NCBI RefSeq assembly: GCF_030253575.1
Contig: NC_080563.1
Coordinates: 38,357,501-38,421,500 of the forward strand
DNA: 64,000 nucleotides
Direction: 5' to 3'
From: Rhododendron vialii
Lineage: Eukaryota > Streptophyta > Magnoliopsida > Ericales > Ericaceae
In this document: positions 9,144 to 22,136 of the stretch, piece after piece
How the letters are laid out: each line of letters starts with the position of its first letter
Numbering within the stretch: position 1 is the stretch's first letter
Position numbers and translations under genes: made by a program
Notes under the pieces: generated by a model
Told to the model about the DNA's origin: nothing
The model's input: the letters and a program-made list of their open reading frames with translations, nothing else
The model's database searches: none

Positions 9144-11612
9144 ATGGCGTCGAATTTTGATCGGTGGGAGAAGGATCCGTTCTTCTCCGCAGCGGAAGAG
9201 GTTCAGGAATCTGCTGATAGGTATACACACGGTCTGTTTGCCCACCTAGGGTTTATTAATCTTTTGATTTCTCAATTTCGTTATTCGATCTTATTCATTC
9301 GTAGATCTGGAAGAACATTTAGACGCGTATCTTGTGACTTTTGTGTTGCCCGTTGGGCCTAAGTCTCCTTGTAAGCATTCAAACATGTGTAGGAATTTTT
9401 AGTTATTTGATGGTTGCGAGGTTCGAGAATAGAATCTATTGATTGCAGTATCTATTGTTTGTGGGGTTCATAATGAACCGAACTGCAGGAGTGTGAGTTC
9501 GTGGTAGGTTGTTAAAAGTTTGTTGGAGACGGTTTGCTGCGTAAACTAACCGAACTTCAACATTTTGTTGATGCTCTGCTCGTTAAGTTTTCAAAACCAA
9601 CCTCAAACAAGCTGACTATTCGGCTCGTTAGACTTAGCAACTCGTCCGACTTGTGATATTTAGAAAATTTAAGCTACTTGATATTAGGTCGTGATCGGCT
9701 CAATTGTTTGAGATTGGCTAACCTTGTAAGTTATTAACAAGCGAAGCTTGAACATATTTAAGCGTTTGAACAATCAACTTTTGGGCTCGTTCGTTTAGCA
9801 ACCCTAATTGTTTGCTCTCAGACCATGTGAAATTTCTGAAATTATTAATGACCAACTCATTTAGAAGTCTAAACGAGTAATGTTAGGAGAGGAGTACCTT
9901 CTACCGGTAGATTCAAAATAACGTAGTTTAACATGACTTGCTGTTGATGCTAAGTTTGAGTCTTCCTAGTAACTATTTACTGTATATCAATGTCTTGTAG
10001 GATGGAATCGACTTATAGAACGTGGATTCACTCAATGAAAGACTCGTCTGGCATATGGAATTCAGAAGAACTTCGTAGGGATGTACGTACTACCCTCGGC
10101 ACCACCAAATGGCAGGTCATCCCATTCTCTCTGCATATTGATGTTTGTTTTGAGTATATATTAATGGCAGCGAGAAAAGCATTGGAAATACGTAGAAAAT
10201 CCTAATTTACCTTGATGAATTTGATTATTGAAATCCTTGCGTGATGGCAAAAGAATTGTAGCATGCTATCGTTTACGTCTCTTTCAATGCTTACTAGCCA
10301 AATATTTTTCTTTGGCTATGAATGGTGGTGTGGGCTGTGGAAATTAGTTATGCAATGAGTTGGATTCATGTTAAATTGGTGTTGGGAACAATGAGTTGGT
10401 TAGGATTTCAACTTCTATAAGTTTGCGTGAAAATTGCATGGCATTAGAGTATTCATTAGCTTTTAAGGGTGGTTAAATGTATATTAAAAAGAAGTCATCA
10501 CGCGACTATTTTTGTTACATATATTCTCCCCTGTTGAGGGTGGTCAAATTACCTCCCTAAAGTACTTGGGCAGCTGCGTCTATTTGTGTGTGTTGCGGGA
10601 ACAAGGGGTTTGTGATATCATGCCTAATGATTATGAATTGCTGTTCGGCAATCAATGCAGTTGGAGGAATTGGAACGTGCTGTCAAGTCTAGTTACGCTA
10701 ATAGCTCGTCTGATGATGCGAAAGAGAGGCATCACAATTTTGTTACTGCAATTGAGAGCCAGATTTCAAAGATTGAAAGTTCCTTGCACAAATCAGCTAT
10801 TTCAAATGGCAAGCCACCTTTGCCGTGGGTGCGTTTGGATGAAGGGGAATGCAACGAGCTTGCATTGTTTCTTTCGGGACCATCAGTTAGCATGGACAAA
10901 AGCTTTGCAAATATTGACATCAGGACTGAACAATCAGCGAACCTTCAAAAGGCTGATAAGGAATTAGCGCAAGATTGTGCAAAGAATTCAAGACATTCGG
11001 TGGAGAGGAATTTCGTGGAGGATAGGGAGGAGAAGTTGCCTGGACATCGCAGGACAGCAAGCGCAAGTGCTGATATTGAAGCCTGGAAGATTGCAGTTCC
11101 TGATGATGTTTTCCCCCATAATTCGGCCAATGGACATGTTGTGCCACCTCCTCGAAAGGTACCCAGCTTAGGGTTGCTTAGTACGTTGGAAAATGCTTCT
11201 AAGTTGAAGTGGCCGAAGAATGGGTACAGGAAGTTGAAAAATACAGATCACCACCAAGAAGCTGACTCTATGTTATCACAACCTCAGCAATTGACGAGGG
11301 TGACTATTCATCTTCTTTTTATTCTTGAAATACATTTTTGGATTTGCCTGTTGGTTTCCATGTGGAACGTTGTATGTTGCCAACCCTTATAATCCTGCTT
11401 TTTCTTCAAAGGGCATTGATGCATGTTATGAAAGAAGTAAGAGTTGCCTTGCTGGATGCGATGATTGTTATGACAACAAGCAACTGTATGGTTGGTATGG
11501 AGCTGTTCAGAGACTCCTTCAAAGGTCTCAGTATCAGATGCAGTATCGTCGGCCCCTTCAAGTGGTCTTTTCAATTGTTCTACTTCTTGGCCTGATTGGT
11601 GAGCTTGCTTGA
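9144..11612 (+). CDS. Syntaxin-6 N-terminal domain protein (plant syntaxin/t-SNARE family protein)
   Basis: Four exons join in frame: 9144-9220, 10001-10115, 10661-11299 and 11412-11612, giving 343 residues. The N-terminus (WEKDPFFSAAEEVQESADRM, then YRTWIHSMKDSSGIW and TTLGTTKWQLEELERAV) is the three-helix syntaxin-6 N-terminal domain, as in plant proteins annotated syntaxin/t-SNARE family. The middle is polar and disordered. The last exon carries a conserved block (IDACYERSKSCLAGCDDCYD, then KQLYGWYGAVQRLLQRSQYQ) and a C-terminal membrane segment VVFSIVLLLGLI. I see no SNARE coiled coil, so it is probably an endomembrane tail-anchored protein with an Habc-like domain and not an active SNARE. 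The end is uncertain: ATTG|GTGAGC near 11599 is a good donor, and a further short exon after the CTCCAG acceptor near 12035 would change the last residues. Confidence 0.85.
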
Positions 11613-14091
11613 AGTCTTACCTTATCTTGCCTTTTTTTCCCCTTAGATTGATCATTTGTCTGTTTATGGGAGTGTAGTATTTTGTTAAGTCCTTTTCACA
11701 ATATTCTTTTTTTCATGCAGCTTGCAAATTGCTTGCAAGGTTTAAAATGCGTCTGAAATTATCTGAGCAGTTCAATTATTTGCCTAGTGCTTCTATAAAT
11801 ATGTATATATGTATGCATATTATTAAGCATATAGTTGTGCATATAACCTTATGCATGTCTGATTGGTATAAGCCAGTTACTTGGTCATCTTGTGTTTTTG
11901 TTTTTTGGGTTATATGATAATTAACAGATGCTTTATACAGAGATAGATTCTGCAATTGTGGAGTTCTATTAAAACTGACCGAAAATCACGGATTATAATT
12001 AGGTTCCTCTTCTCGCTAGTCTTCTCCTTCTCCAGGCACTACCATTTTTCGGTTCTTGGATGTATAGGTTCTGCATTTCTTTGGGCCTTCAGTACAAGAA
12101 TTGGTACTCATTTCTCCTGTCGGTGTAACTGCTATTCTGGCCTGAGAACAGATCTTGAATAGTTCTTCAAATCATGAGGGGCAGGCTTAAACTTCCAGCA
12201 TGTGGGTTTCATTATCCACTGATATCATTCTGTTTTTTGTTGAAAACTGGAGGAAAACCTTCTGTGAATATAGTACTGAAAAACTAGAAAATGATTTGCC
12301 TCCTTAAGGAAGTTGAACCATTAGCGCAATTGGGAAATCACTGTACAGAGAATAGCTCGAGTTTTCTTTGACAGCCTGTGGTTTTCAGTTCCTCAAATGG
12401 GTTTCCTTATGTCACAGCAGCAGACAAGGTTTTCACTAAATCTGTATGTTGATTGGTGTTAAGCTGGGCCAGTTTAGGGCCAACTAAAACCATGTATCAT
12501 CAAGTTTGTTTGCTGTAGTGGTTTTATTTATGATTAGTTTGGTCAGACATTCACTTGGGCACTTTCATGATAGTTGGTGCTTCTTTTTTAAATAGTCTTG
12601 GATACGTCTCTCATGAGCTGTGCTATGATTCTAGTTATCTTATTAGATCTCCGATGTAGCATCATTCAAGCCTTCCAAAGCTCAACCCGGTATGCTTAGC
12701 CTTTGTTTCCTCATACAAGCCTACTTTGCGACGCGATGTGTTTCTGTAATTCATATAAATAACCTAGCAACAGCCTAACTTACTATGTTAGGTACTGTTC
12801 ACAATGCTTACAGCCAAATTGGCCCCCAAATTCCCATACATTAATGTTCAAAATCTCTCCTTTTGTTTCTTTGTAAGAAGCTACAAACTATGAAGTCCTA
12901 AATAGGTTACCGGTTTTCTGTTGCATGATTATTAATTGAAGTCTGCCAGATAGAGCTTTACTTTTGGCTCAAGTTTACCGGAGCTCGTGAGTTGTAGGAG
13001 CGTGTACCCCTGCATTCATCCTACTTAAAGGCCCGGATTCAGTGGCATTTTTCGGGTGATAGGATGTGTCTCTTGTATGCTTCCTTCTGGGTTAAGCCAT
13101 GAGATTCCCAAGACCAGGTATAGAGGTCAATGAATGCGGTGCCTAGGTCTTGGACTAAATCCTGGGCCCAATCCAGAGGATTTTTGACTTTCTATATGCT
13201 AGTGCGGTATCTTTGGTTAAGCATTGCTTCAAAGTGCGTTTTATCCTCCATTTTTTTTGGCCTTACCCTTGTCTATGGCATCTTGTTCTAGGATAGATTT
13301 AGAGCCTCGGGAGCCTGTTGGGCTAAGTTTTGTGGCCATGGGGTGCCACATCTGTTGGTTAGATTTCCTGGGGTGCCACACCGTTAGGTTAGATTCCCTG
13401 GAGGTTAAAGCGAAGAGTTAAATCAAGTTTCTTGGTCCTTTGTGGGACTTGTGCCTTGGCCATGCTTTGTAGTTCGTACCCTCCTATAAATACATCCACT
13501 TCATACCTTTTTTTCACTATTCTTCCCGGTAGGTGATCTTATGAAGTACAAGATTATAAAATTTTCAGATGACCGAAAATGATCTAACAGAGTAAATTAG
13601 AAAAGCTAGAACTACTGTTTCCTTGAAAAGTGTGGTTTTTGATATGAGAAGAAAAGGCCCAAAAGGGACTGAGGGAGTAGTCGAGGTTCCTTTGTAGGGA
13701 TGATGTTGTGGTCCTCCATAGTAGCTGAGAAACATTACCTTGCCACGCCCACATGGTGGCTTATGTGGCCTGAACTTTACCTATATACAAAGTACCTCTA
13801 TTCCTCCACCAAACTTTTGTACCTTCTGGTTATCCGTAACTAGAACCCGTATTGCTGTATTGGTAACTAATCAGTTATTCCGCATTGTATGATGATTTGT
13901 TCTGCCTATGCATAGTTTGTGATAAGAATGGTTGTACTTGTATCTAGCCATTTCCAAATGTTGCAATTTAACTTGTAATTACTGCCATCAAGATTGAAAT
14001 GTCATCCTGACATGTTAAAGTCTTATTCACATCTTCAAGTGTTAAGCTGGTGAAGTTCGTTATTTTCTGATGGTACTATGGCAATGTACTA
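11613..14091. other. Intergenic, no gene seen
   Basis: The first several hundred bases are probably 3' UTR or an alternative last exon of the syntaxin-domain gene. Beyond that there is low-complexity T-rich spacer with no coding frame of gene-like composition, no tRNA and no clear transposon ends. Confidence 0.5.
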
Positions 14092-14273
14092 AAAGTCGCT
14101 CGGCGCTAGTCGGGCGGTCGGCCACCTTTGAGCCATTAATCGGATTAATCGGCAATTAATCGGTGCATATTAATTAGTAATTGGCGATTAATTGTTACTC
14201 GGACCTAATCGGATAGGCCCCACCAGCTATTAATCGGTGATTAATCGCCGATTAATTCCTTGTTTTAGAACAC
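14092..14273. mobile_element. Short dispersed element rich in ATTAATCGG, 7 bp target duplication
   Basis: The core is packed with ATTAATCGG and CGATTAAT words in both orientations (about eight within 14130-14260). It starts with AAAGTCGCTCGGCGCTAGTC and ends with CCTTGTTTTAGAACAC. TGTACTA flanks both ends (14085-14091 and 14274-14280), a perfect 7 bp target duplication. No terminal inverted repeat and no poly(A) are present, so the class is unclear. Confidence 0.6.
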
Positions 14274-14991
14274 TGTACTATGGTAGTGCTTCTGTTTCCC
14301 ATGAAAGCTTATTTATGGCGTCTTTAATCAGTCTCATGAGAGCGGTGCTGTAATTGTCTTTAACCAATTTTCTTTTGGAGGCTTATCCTGGACATGGTCC
14401 TCTTTGCAGTTTTGATTGCATTTCAGGCAATTTAAGGGAGCAGAAGCCGATTCATCATTGACCATTTTGTTATTGATAGCGGTATCTGGGAATGTGAAGG
14501 TCCGGAAAAAAACAGAAGGTGTTACTGGTCTTAATGCTGACACCTGATGAATGTAGGTGTGTTATCTTCTATGTTATGCCATATAACGGTAATACTTGGA
14601 AGTTAATGGCGCTGTATTAATATCCTATCCAAATTTTTAATATATCTCCCAATTTTGATTTTTTGACCAGCAAAATTGTGTTGTATTCCCTTGTCAACCC
14701 CAAGGTGGTGGCTGAGAATGTTGGTCTAGGGTTGTGTTCCTTCAGAAAATGTAACAAAAGAAAGACCTATATTTTTTGGCACTTGCCAGGTCTTGTATAG
14801 TTTTATTTTTCTTGTAATGGGGCTGCTTGTAGTTTGTGATCATAAAGTTACAGATGTGGCATATTGAACTTTATTTTATTATTCATCTGTCAGTCGTTCC
14901 GTTATTTTATTCTCTTGGTGATTGCAATGGGGAAAAAAGGTTTGTAGTAGTGGTGATTTTCACGGAATGGGGATGCTAATGAGCATCTCTC

Positions 14992-15138
14992 TGTGGAGCG
15001 GTTAATCTGGCCGTTTATCTCGGCAATCAACGGTTCGGATCTTAATCGAGTAATGGACGCTTTAGATTTGTACGTGCTCGGATTCAATCCGAGTCGTCCA
15101 TATTGAGATGAATGGCCGGATCGGCCGTTTTACACGGT
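14992..15138. mobile_element. MITE of the CGGCCGTTCATCTCGG family, copy 1
   Basis: The left arm has TCTGGCCGTTTATCTCGGC and the right arm in reverse complement has GATCCGGCCATTCATCTCA. The same arms and the internal word CAACGG(T/C)TCGGATCTT occur at 56681-56816, which shows a repeated family. Confidence 0.55.
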
Positions 15139-16054
15139 GTAGAGAGGGGGTGCACGGCCGCGTCCCCCATCCTGATTTCTTTTTTGCGGCTTATGCTGTG
15201 CCAGACCAAACAATTTTGCCCAAATTTGCCATAATACCATGGTTTTGCTTGTTTGTGGTATCTACTGGTATTGGCAAACTTAATTGGTATGATACCTTTA
15301 AGCTCCGGATAATCTTTAGTGGTTTGAAGTTTCGAATTTGATTTTTCCAAATGGTGGCTTGCTCTTCCTTTGATTCGCGGCCTAACATTTAGAATTATTA
15401 TACACTAGCTTTGTACCTACACTAATATAACATCATTCTAGGTGAATATTCGGTGGACATAAGTAGGGTGAAGTAGGGTGATAAACGAGCAGAATGAGCT
15501 GAGTAGTTAGTTTTTCAAGCTTGGTTTGAAAGCTTATTGAGTAGCTGGTTTATGAGATGAGTCTATCTCGACCGAGCTTTAATCGACCAAAACACGAGCC
15601 AATCTCGAGAAGGTTGAATTTTTTAGTATACAATTTGAAAAAAATGTTCTAAGCTTGATTTGTTACATAAACAAATTTATCTTGAATGAACTTTTAACGA
15701 ACAAACACGAGCAGGTTGGTATGTTTATCAACCCTAGACATAGGACCTTCGTTTCTTTAAATAAAAACATATTTGCTGAGAAGGATATTGCGCCTAATCT
15801 AACCTACCAGTTTTATATGTATATTTCTCCAATGAATGAGTGATAGAATCCATAAATGCGATAAGAAAATTGGAAAGGTGCAACAATAGTCAAATATTTC
15901 GGGTGTTTTAATATTGTCTTGGTGCAAATGTGCCTAACCTAACCATTGGCTTTGTCATGTTATTAGGTCTACAAATAAAGCAAACTAGCAAAACAACCAC
16001 AGGGAAAAAAGAAAAAAGACAAAAAGAATTAAGAATAAGAGTATTTGAGAGTGT

Positions 16055-16195
16055 TTTTTTTTTTTTTCCATACGGTAGGATGTTAGGAATTACTAGTTAC
16101 GACGGGAGTCGAACACCTCCTCCATGAGAACTCCAACTCAAGACCTCTCCCTTGAGAGTGAGAGTACGGAACTTGCAACCACACTCAATACGGCC
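16055..16195 (-). mobile_element. tRNA-derived SINE-like element, minus strand
   Basis: On the minus strand an A-box-like TGGCCGTATTG is followed about 85 bp later by a B-box-like TGTTCGACTCCC. The element ends in a poly(A) tail, seen as a T run at 16055-16069 on the + strand. No target duplication was confirmed. Confidence 0.45.
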
Positions 16196-16324
16196 AGATA
16201 CCAAATGTTGCTTGTAATGTTTGGATGGCATTACTGAATAATAATGTAACAACTATCACCATGATTTCACCAAGCAAACTTCTAAGTATTAGTCTACACA
16301 GAGCTAATATGGATCAACATTCTC

Positions 16325-16465
16325 TTCTTCTTTCTTTTTTTCCATTCGTTAATCCTAATCCTAATCTACTCTATCCTAGGGGACTTGGGGAGGGAGATGG
16401 GTGCTTACGAGAATCGAACCCTACCCATGTACATGGGAGTATAAAGGAGGCATCAACTGCAGTCC
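16325..16465 (-). mobile_element. tRNA-derived SINE-like element, minus strand
   Basis: On the minus strand a B box GGTTCGATTCTC lies about 50 bp after a weak A box (TGGACTGCAGTTG). The tail side is T-rich on the + strand (TTCTTTCTTTTTTTCC). The adjacent element at 16055 has the same architecture but is not the same sequence. Confidence 0.35.
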
Positions 16466-17209
16466 ACTTGCAACATTCTCTTCTTTAAAGTTTTAACTTT
16501 TAACCAGTAAATCCAAAAACAAAACCAATTCAAATCCATATTTAAATTCAGAAAATCAAGTCCCGGAATTAAGGTACTACTACAATGGAAACTTTGTGTA
16601 CTAAAATGGTTTTATAGTGAATATGGATTTGTGGTCCTGGCTACCTTTGTTAATATGCTTGCATGTGATGAAGGTGTTCCAATCATTTCAAATTGATAAC
16701 CCTTACCATGTTACCATTTTCCACCTTCAAAGTAGAGTTAAAAAGAGAGATGAATTGTGCATTCTTTACACCTGAATGATTTATGTTACATCGAATTGGA
16801 TACAGGTATTGAGAACGATAATGTATTTAAGCATCGGGTTCATTTAATTCTCATGTCAAGGATACGGCTGGGACACTGCAAAGTACTCAATCTGAATGGT
16901 TTCCTACTTTTTATGGTAAAATGAATTTACCAGGTGCTAAAGATCATTTCATGCATAGTATAAGAGTTTTTATGCATCGTTCTGCAGTAGAGACGAAACG
17001 ATAACTAAAAATGCTAGATACATCCCAAACATGTACTGAAGTGTTGGGTGTCCAACAACACCTGACACTTCATACATTTCGAAGAGTCTACCATAGGATC
17101 AAAACTTGCCCATCACATGAACAGCCAAAAAGCAAGCATGAATTGGCTGTACTAAACTACTCTAATCGAAGCTGCAACTAGAATTTGTTACTAAAACTTC
17201 ATTTTTGAC

Positions 17210-19242
17210 TTACTGTGATACAGCCAAGGCAGCATTCTTTCTTTCCTTGGATCTTTCCAACTTTCCCCTGCCACTTCCACTCTTTCTGATCAAAGGTTCT
17301 TCTACAATGGTTGACAAACCTGAAAAAGAGTGAACAGTCATCAACACATGCATCAAAACTTCCATAAATCTTCTATTACACAAATTAAAAAATTAGGTTG
17401 ACAGAGTTAATTACCTGTCGCGAAAGCCTTGTTCTTTGTCATCATTCTCAACATTTCAAAGTTTGAATCCTCGTTGCTGCTAGCCTCATTATCACCGTCT
17501 GCTTGTTTTGCTTTATCCATGTGATCGCTTGCTGTCTTTGATTGTGCGATGGCAAAAAGCCATGAAATTTCCATCTGCTTGGTAATCATGCGTGCCGCGT
17601 AGTATGGGATTTTAACATGCTTTGTTGTTTCTGAACCTATGAATCTGTTTACGAACATTAAGCAGTCCATTAAGCTTTCTTTGGCCAACCCTTTCATGTC
17701 ATAAGCCTGAGATCTTCTCCACAGGCTTTTACTATGAGAGTTGACAGGGGTAGAAAGGGAAAGAGCTCTTGTTGTGTCGCTAATGGCAGAATCAGGATCA
17801 TTAAGCAGCAAATGACACTGAGCTCTATTACTGTACAAAACAATTCTATCTTTTCTCAACCTCATTGGACACAACTCTAAACCTTCTGTATACTTCAACA
17901 AAGCCTCTTCGATTTCTCCTACCGAAAAGCTATGGTTCCCTTGCTGTTTTATCAGGCTAACCAAAACCCTTTTCTCCTCAACGTTCTCACTAGACAACCT
18001 CTTCTCTTTCCTTCTCCTCTCCACCTTCATATCCCATATTTCTTCTAGTGCTCTCTCAACTCTACTGTCCACAATTTTCGATTTTGTTTGTCTGAAATCC
18101 GTGAGCAGTGCCTTTGCAATCGCTTCACCAATGTTTGTTTTTCCTCCGAGTGTCCGAATCTCAATCAAGTCCGCAAGACACAAAGTGGCAGTATGGATGA
18201 CTTTGTTTCTTGTATCCGCATCATTTAGAAGTAACCGAAGACAATCAATCCCCATATACTGCCAATCATCTGAAGATCTAGAGAGATTACAGAGTTTCTC
18301 TATGACTTCTGGTGATTCTGAAATTCTTTTTCTTCCAACTTCAGTGTAACACAAGATTCTAATGAGTCCAACCCCCGCGGCTGAGCTGTGATTCACCAAC
18401 CCACCCCACATTCCACACAAGTCCTCAAGGAACTCTTTCTCAGACATGAGATTTATGGATCTCTCTTTAATGGCAAAGCAGTTGAGAAGATAGAGAGACC
18501 AGCACTGGATTTGGCTAGCCCATTCCTCAGCCTTTCGGTTCTCCATTTCCATTCCTCCAACCCCTCTAGTAAGCAAATCACAGTGGTAATTCAACCTCTT
18601 GCTCTTATCCTTCACACCTACATAATTAACATATACCACTTCAAGACAGTTGGAGGCCAAATTCATGGCTAAGTTGACCAACTCTTCTTCATACTTTGCC
18701 ACAGACTCAAACGTGCTTTCGTAGCTTGCCAAGTGTCCAAGGGCTCTAACTGCAACCCTTTGCTCAACCCAACTCATTTTTCCTCTGAAAAGCTCCATCA
18801 GTGGAGGGATCACTCCTGAGTCCACTGCTTTTTCGGCAAACTCAACCTTGTTCATGGTGTAGGAGCCTATAACATGAGCTGCATAATAGGGAATATATAG
18901 GTTTTGGTCCCTAAGAAGCCAATCTCTGTCGATGAGACCCCTGTGGATTAGACTGGCCATGCAATTAAAGATGCCGAGAGATGGAAACTCTGGATCATCC
19001 GGTTGAGTCATGGCGATGTTCCATAATCCGCTTAGGACCAAAACGTGTTCATGGTCGTTGGTGAAAGGCATTTCCTTGAAACAGTTTGCAAGTCCTTCTC
19101 TCCTTATTGAGGACTCAGGTTCCTTCATAAGGCAGAAGAAACAGTTAAGGTTAGTGCAAGTCTCTTTGGGCTGCTGCATACTATTGGCTGTGGTACTAGT
19201 AAGGGGGATGGGCAGTTTCTCCTTTTTCTTATGCAAGTTCAT
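17210..19242 (-). CDS. ARM-repeat plus tetratricopeptide-repeat protein
   Basis: Two exons: 17415-19242 and 17210-17319, joined in phase at GACAG|GTAATT and TTTTTCAG|GT, for 645 residues. The N-terminal two thirds are alpha-helical ARM/HEAT-like repeats (for example IPPLMELFRGKMSWVEQRVA followed by VRALGHLASYES), preceded by a Cys-rich start NLNCFFCLMKEPESSIRREG. From about residue 410 there are three TPR-like helical pairs: LIKQQGNHSFSVGEIEEALL, then LYSNRAQCHLLLNDPDSAIS, then SLWRRSQAYDMKGLAKESLM. The tail is basic (LIRKSGSGRGKLERSKERKN). This architecture fits the plant ARM-repeat/TPR-like family of unknown biochemical role; both repeat types mediate protein binding, so a scaffold or cochaperone-like role is inference. 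No transmembrane or catalytic motif is visible. Confidence 0.88.
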
Positions 19243-22136
19243 GGTGGAGTGAAAATAGATTTACTCCAGAATTTTGGGCTGGGATTAGGATTAGGGTTTA
19301 CATGTAAAGATGTAAAGCTAAATGAAGGTTAGTGGAATTGGCCGAGTGGTGGAATGTTTCCTAACGGCGCACGAGGAAGAGTTTTATAATAGTTTCAAAA
19401 ACAACTTTTCCTTTTTAAATTCTGCCCTTTCTTTTCTTCCAAGAGAAAGACTGCATTTATTTTTTGTCCTTTCATTAACAACCACAAGGGGCGCTATTTT
19501 AAAAACGTTTTGAGAGCACCTACTTTGTGCATACATTGCCAATGGTTACGTCTGTCTTTAGTCCTCCCCACCCATGCCCCGATGGATTGAGGATTACATA
19601 GGTACTTCTATCATTGTATAAACAACCACAAGAGAATTTTCACAGTAAAAAAAAATCAAAGGGATGCAGACTTATCTTTTAAGTTAATAACCAACTTGAG
19701 CTTTATCATAAAGATTTCTTAAAATATCAATGCTTGTGTTTGTTTATCTTATCTTTTTTGTCTTCTGTTATTAGTGCCTGCCACATTCACACCCTCATGT
19801 TACCACTTCCTTTATATACCATTTTTGGACACAAGCCTTTTGTGTTCTTATTAAGCAAACTCTCCCACAAATCTACCAAATCAACAGTAAAACCTCAGAC
19901 TGATAAAGGGTAGAAAAAGAAAAATCCTTAACAGTAGAACTGTTTTCTATGCAAATTTTGTCAGGATGCTGTCTAGAATCCAATACTGGCTTTGGGTAAT
20001 TTGGTCAAGGGGTCTAATGCTAGCTAAGCTTCCCTAGGTAGAGTTACCCAAACACACATGGGCTTGAATACATTAGCATATTCATTCCAAAGTACCGGCA
20101 AAAAACCCCCCGAATGCATTAGCATATTGGATTCAATCTGTCTATGTCAGGGAAATATTACATGTTTATAATCAGAAGTAATGCTGATTAGCCTGGAACT
20201 ACATCTCCCCTTTTGGGACCACAACTTGAAATTGGGACACTGTCCCTGCAAACTAGAGGTAATGCTGTGGTCCCTGGCGTTTGCGAATGTTATTTTCTTC
20301 AAACAAATAGTACCACACAAGTTGCAAAGCAGAGAACAGAAGGCAGGAATGGAGTAATAAAAACAGTTCCGTGCATGTGGGGAAGGTCTCAAGAATATGC
20401 GGCTACGAAACAAGAATACAATATGGCGATGGAAAGCATGAAAAGTAGGTTTAAACCTAAATTATCTCCATTAAGTATTGGTGATTGTCCTGAAAAATCT
20501 TCCCCTAGCTACCTATCCTACTGTCATGATGATTCAGCGTGGCGTAGTCCCTGGGAAGACATCTGGTTTCTGTCGCGATGCATGATTAAGTTTTGTTTTA
20601 TTCCTTCCCAAAAACCCATCCGCGTGTTGCATAATTGTACTAATTTCTAAGTTGATGATCACACAATACACCAGGTGAGCTGTTAAAGTTTTTTTCTTCT
20701 TCAATTTTGAATTTGAACGATTTTTTAGCCTGGAAGTTTTAGCAACTGAATTAACAATGTCCAAGCTGGTAAAGAGGCTTCAGTACGTGTTTTCCACATT
20801 ACTCTTATCAGCCGAAGACTGGTCATGTTTAGTCGACAGCTAACGAAGACTAGGCTCCAACAGCAGGAAATGGTTGCGATTAACACATGCCTGATTCAAT
20901 CCCCTTTGAAGACAAGCTCGAGACAGGAAAATAGGCAGAAGTGAGTCTGCATTAGGAGGCATCAAATTAACCATTGGCAAACCCAAGGGGAAAAAACTTA
21001 CTTCACAACAACCATTAGAAAGGGTAACAGTAACTAGAATTAATCCAGAAAGCTGTGATGAGTTGTTTTTTTAGGTAACTAAGCAGTGATGACTTACAAT
21101 TAGATTGGTCATTTTCAGGTCATTCGTAAGCAATACAATTTCGTTACAACATTGTGGGAATTAAACGTTACCTATTAAAAGTCCGTGAAGCAAGATCTTT
21201 AGGACGGGAAAGAAAACTATATTTCCAACTTGTCATCGTGATGTACAACGAAAATCGTACCTGGTGCACAGGACGTTCTTTCGAGACTGAACTGAACTCT
21301 AGCAATACTCAGAAGCTGGACTGGCTGGGACGGCACTGTGGGACCCACATGCTTGACAAAAATACCTCCTCCAACATCCCAGTCAACAACCCAACCCCTT
21401 TCAGTTTGAACATATTTTGTGAAGCCGTGTCACAAAAGTTATTTCCACGCCAATCGTATGTAAAAATGCGCACATGTAGTGCATGCCGTCCTTTTTATCA
21501 ACATAAAGAAACAACTAAAATGACAGACGTATACACTCGTCTGAAGTATAACTCTGAGTCTCTAGCATTCTTTTCTGTCCGCGCTTTCGATTTTCTTTAT
21601 TTTCTCTATTACTGTATCCTAGATCCTGTGTTAGGGTTCTTCAAATTTCTAGAAAAAACACACTCCAGTGTTTGTGTTTGTAAGAAGCATATGCATAGTT
21701 GAACTTCAACACAGGCTATAAGGACAAACAAGACTCTCCCAACTATATATATTAAATGTGTGTAATTTGTAATGGGCAGTAAACATTTTCGTAACTGGTG
21801 AAAATAATTCATAACACTTCATTCGAGATTGACCGGAATAAATAGTTGCACAAATTGTTAGAAATGAAGTAAAATAATACGTGACAAATTAAATCATGTA
21901 GGTAAATGCATGATTTCCACGCTGCCCTTTTACACTCATCCACTCATTTTTTTGTTTTGTTATTATGCATGTGAAATTACAAAACTAGCCTTACTCCTAC
22001 CTTCACTTTTTACATGTGAGGGGCAATTTGATAATTCCGTATGGATAAAGACAAAGAAACGAGTGCAAATAGATAAGAGAGAAGTATGAAAATCATTTCT
22101 TATCATGAACTTGTTTCTCCACAAAAAGTGCAAAAA
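19243..22136. other. Intergenic, no gene seen
   Basis: Open frames of up to about 180 codons near 20.2-20.7 and 21.2-21.7 kb have no recognisable domain, lack convincing ATG contexts and are not flanked by splice sites that extend them. I read this stretch as spacer. The first 100 bp or so are the promoter of the ARM/TPR gene (no clear TATA box seen). Confidence 0.45.

Larger units (their letters stand above)
15139..17209. other. Intergenic, SINE-like remnants, no gene seen
   Basis: Apart from the two SINE-like elements described separately, no gene or RNA gene was found. The stretch 15470-15730 resembles a dispersed repeat also seen at 6590-6780 and 9540-9800 (AAGCTTGGTTTGAAAGCT, GCTCGTTAAG words), too diverged to classify. 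Confidence 0.4.

Noticed and set aside
19322-19365. A-box-like TTGGCCGAGTGGT suggesting a tRNA or SINE
   Set aside because: No B box at the right distance and no cloverleaf could be drawn.
20213-20650. 145-codon open frame on the + strand
   Set aside because: No recognisable domain, weak start context and no supporting splice sites; length is plausible by chance.
21154-21702. 182-codon open frame on the + strand
   Set aside because: Starts without an ATG, has mixed composition and no motif.
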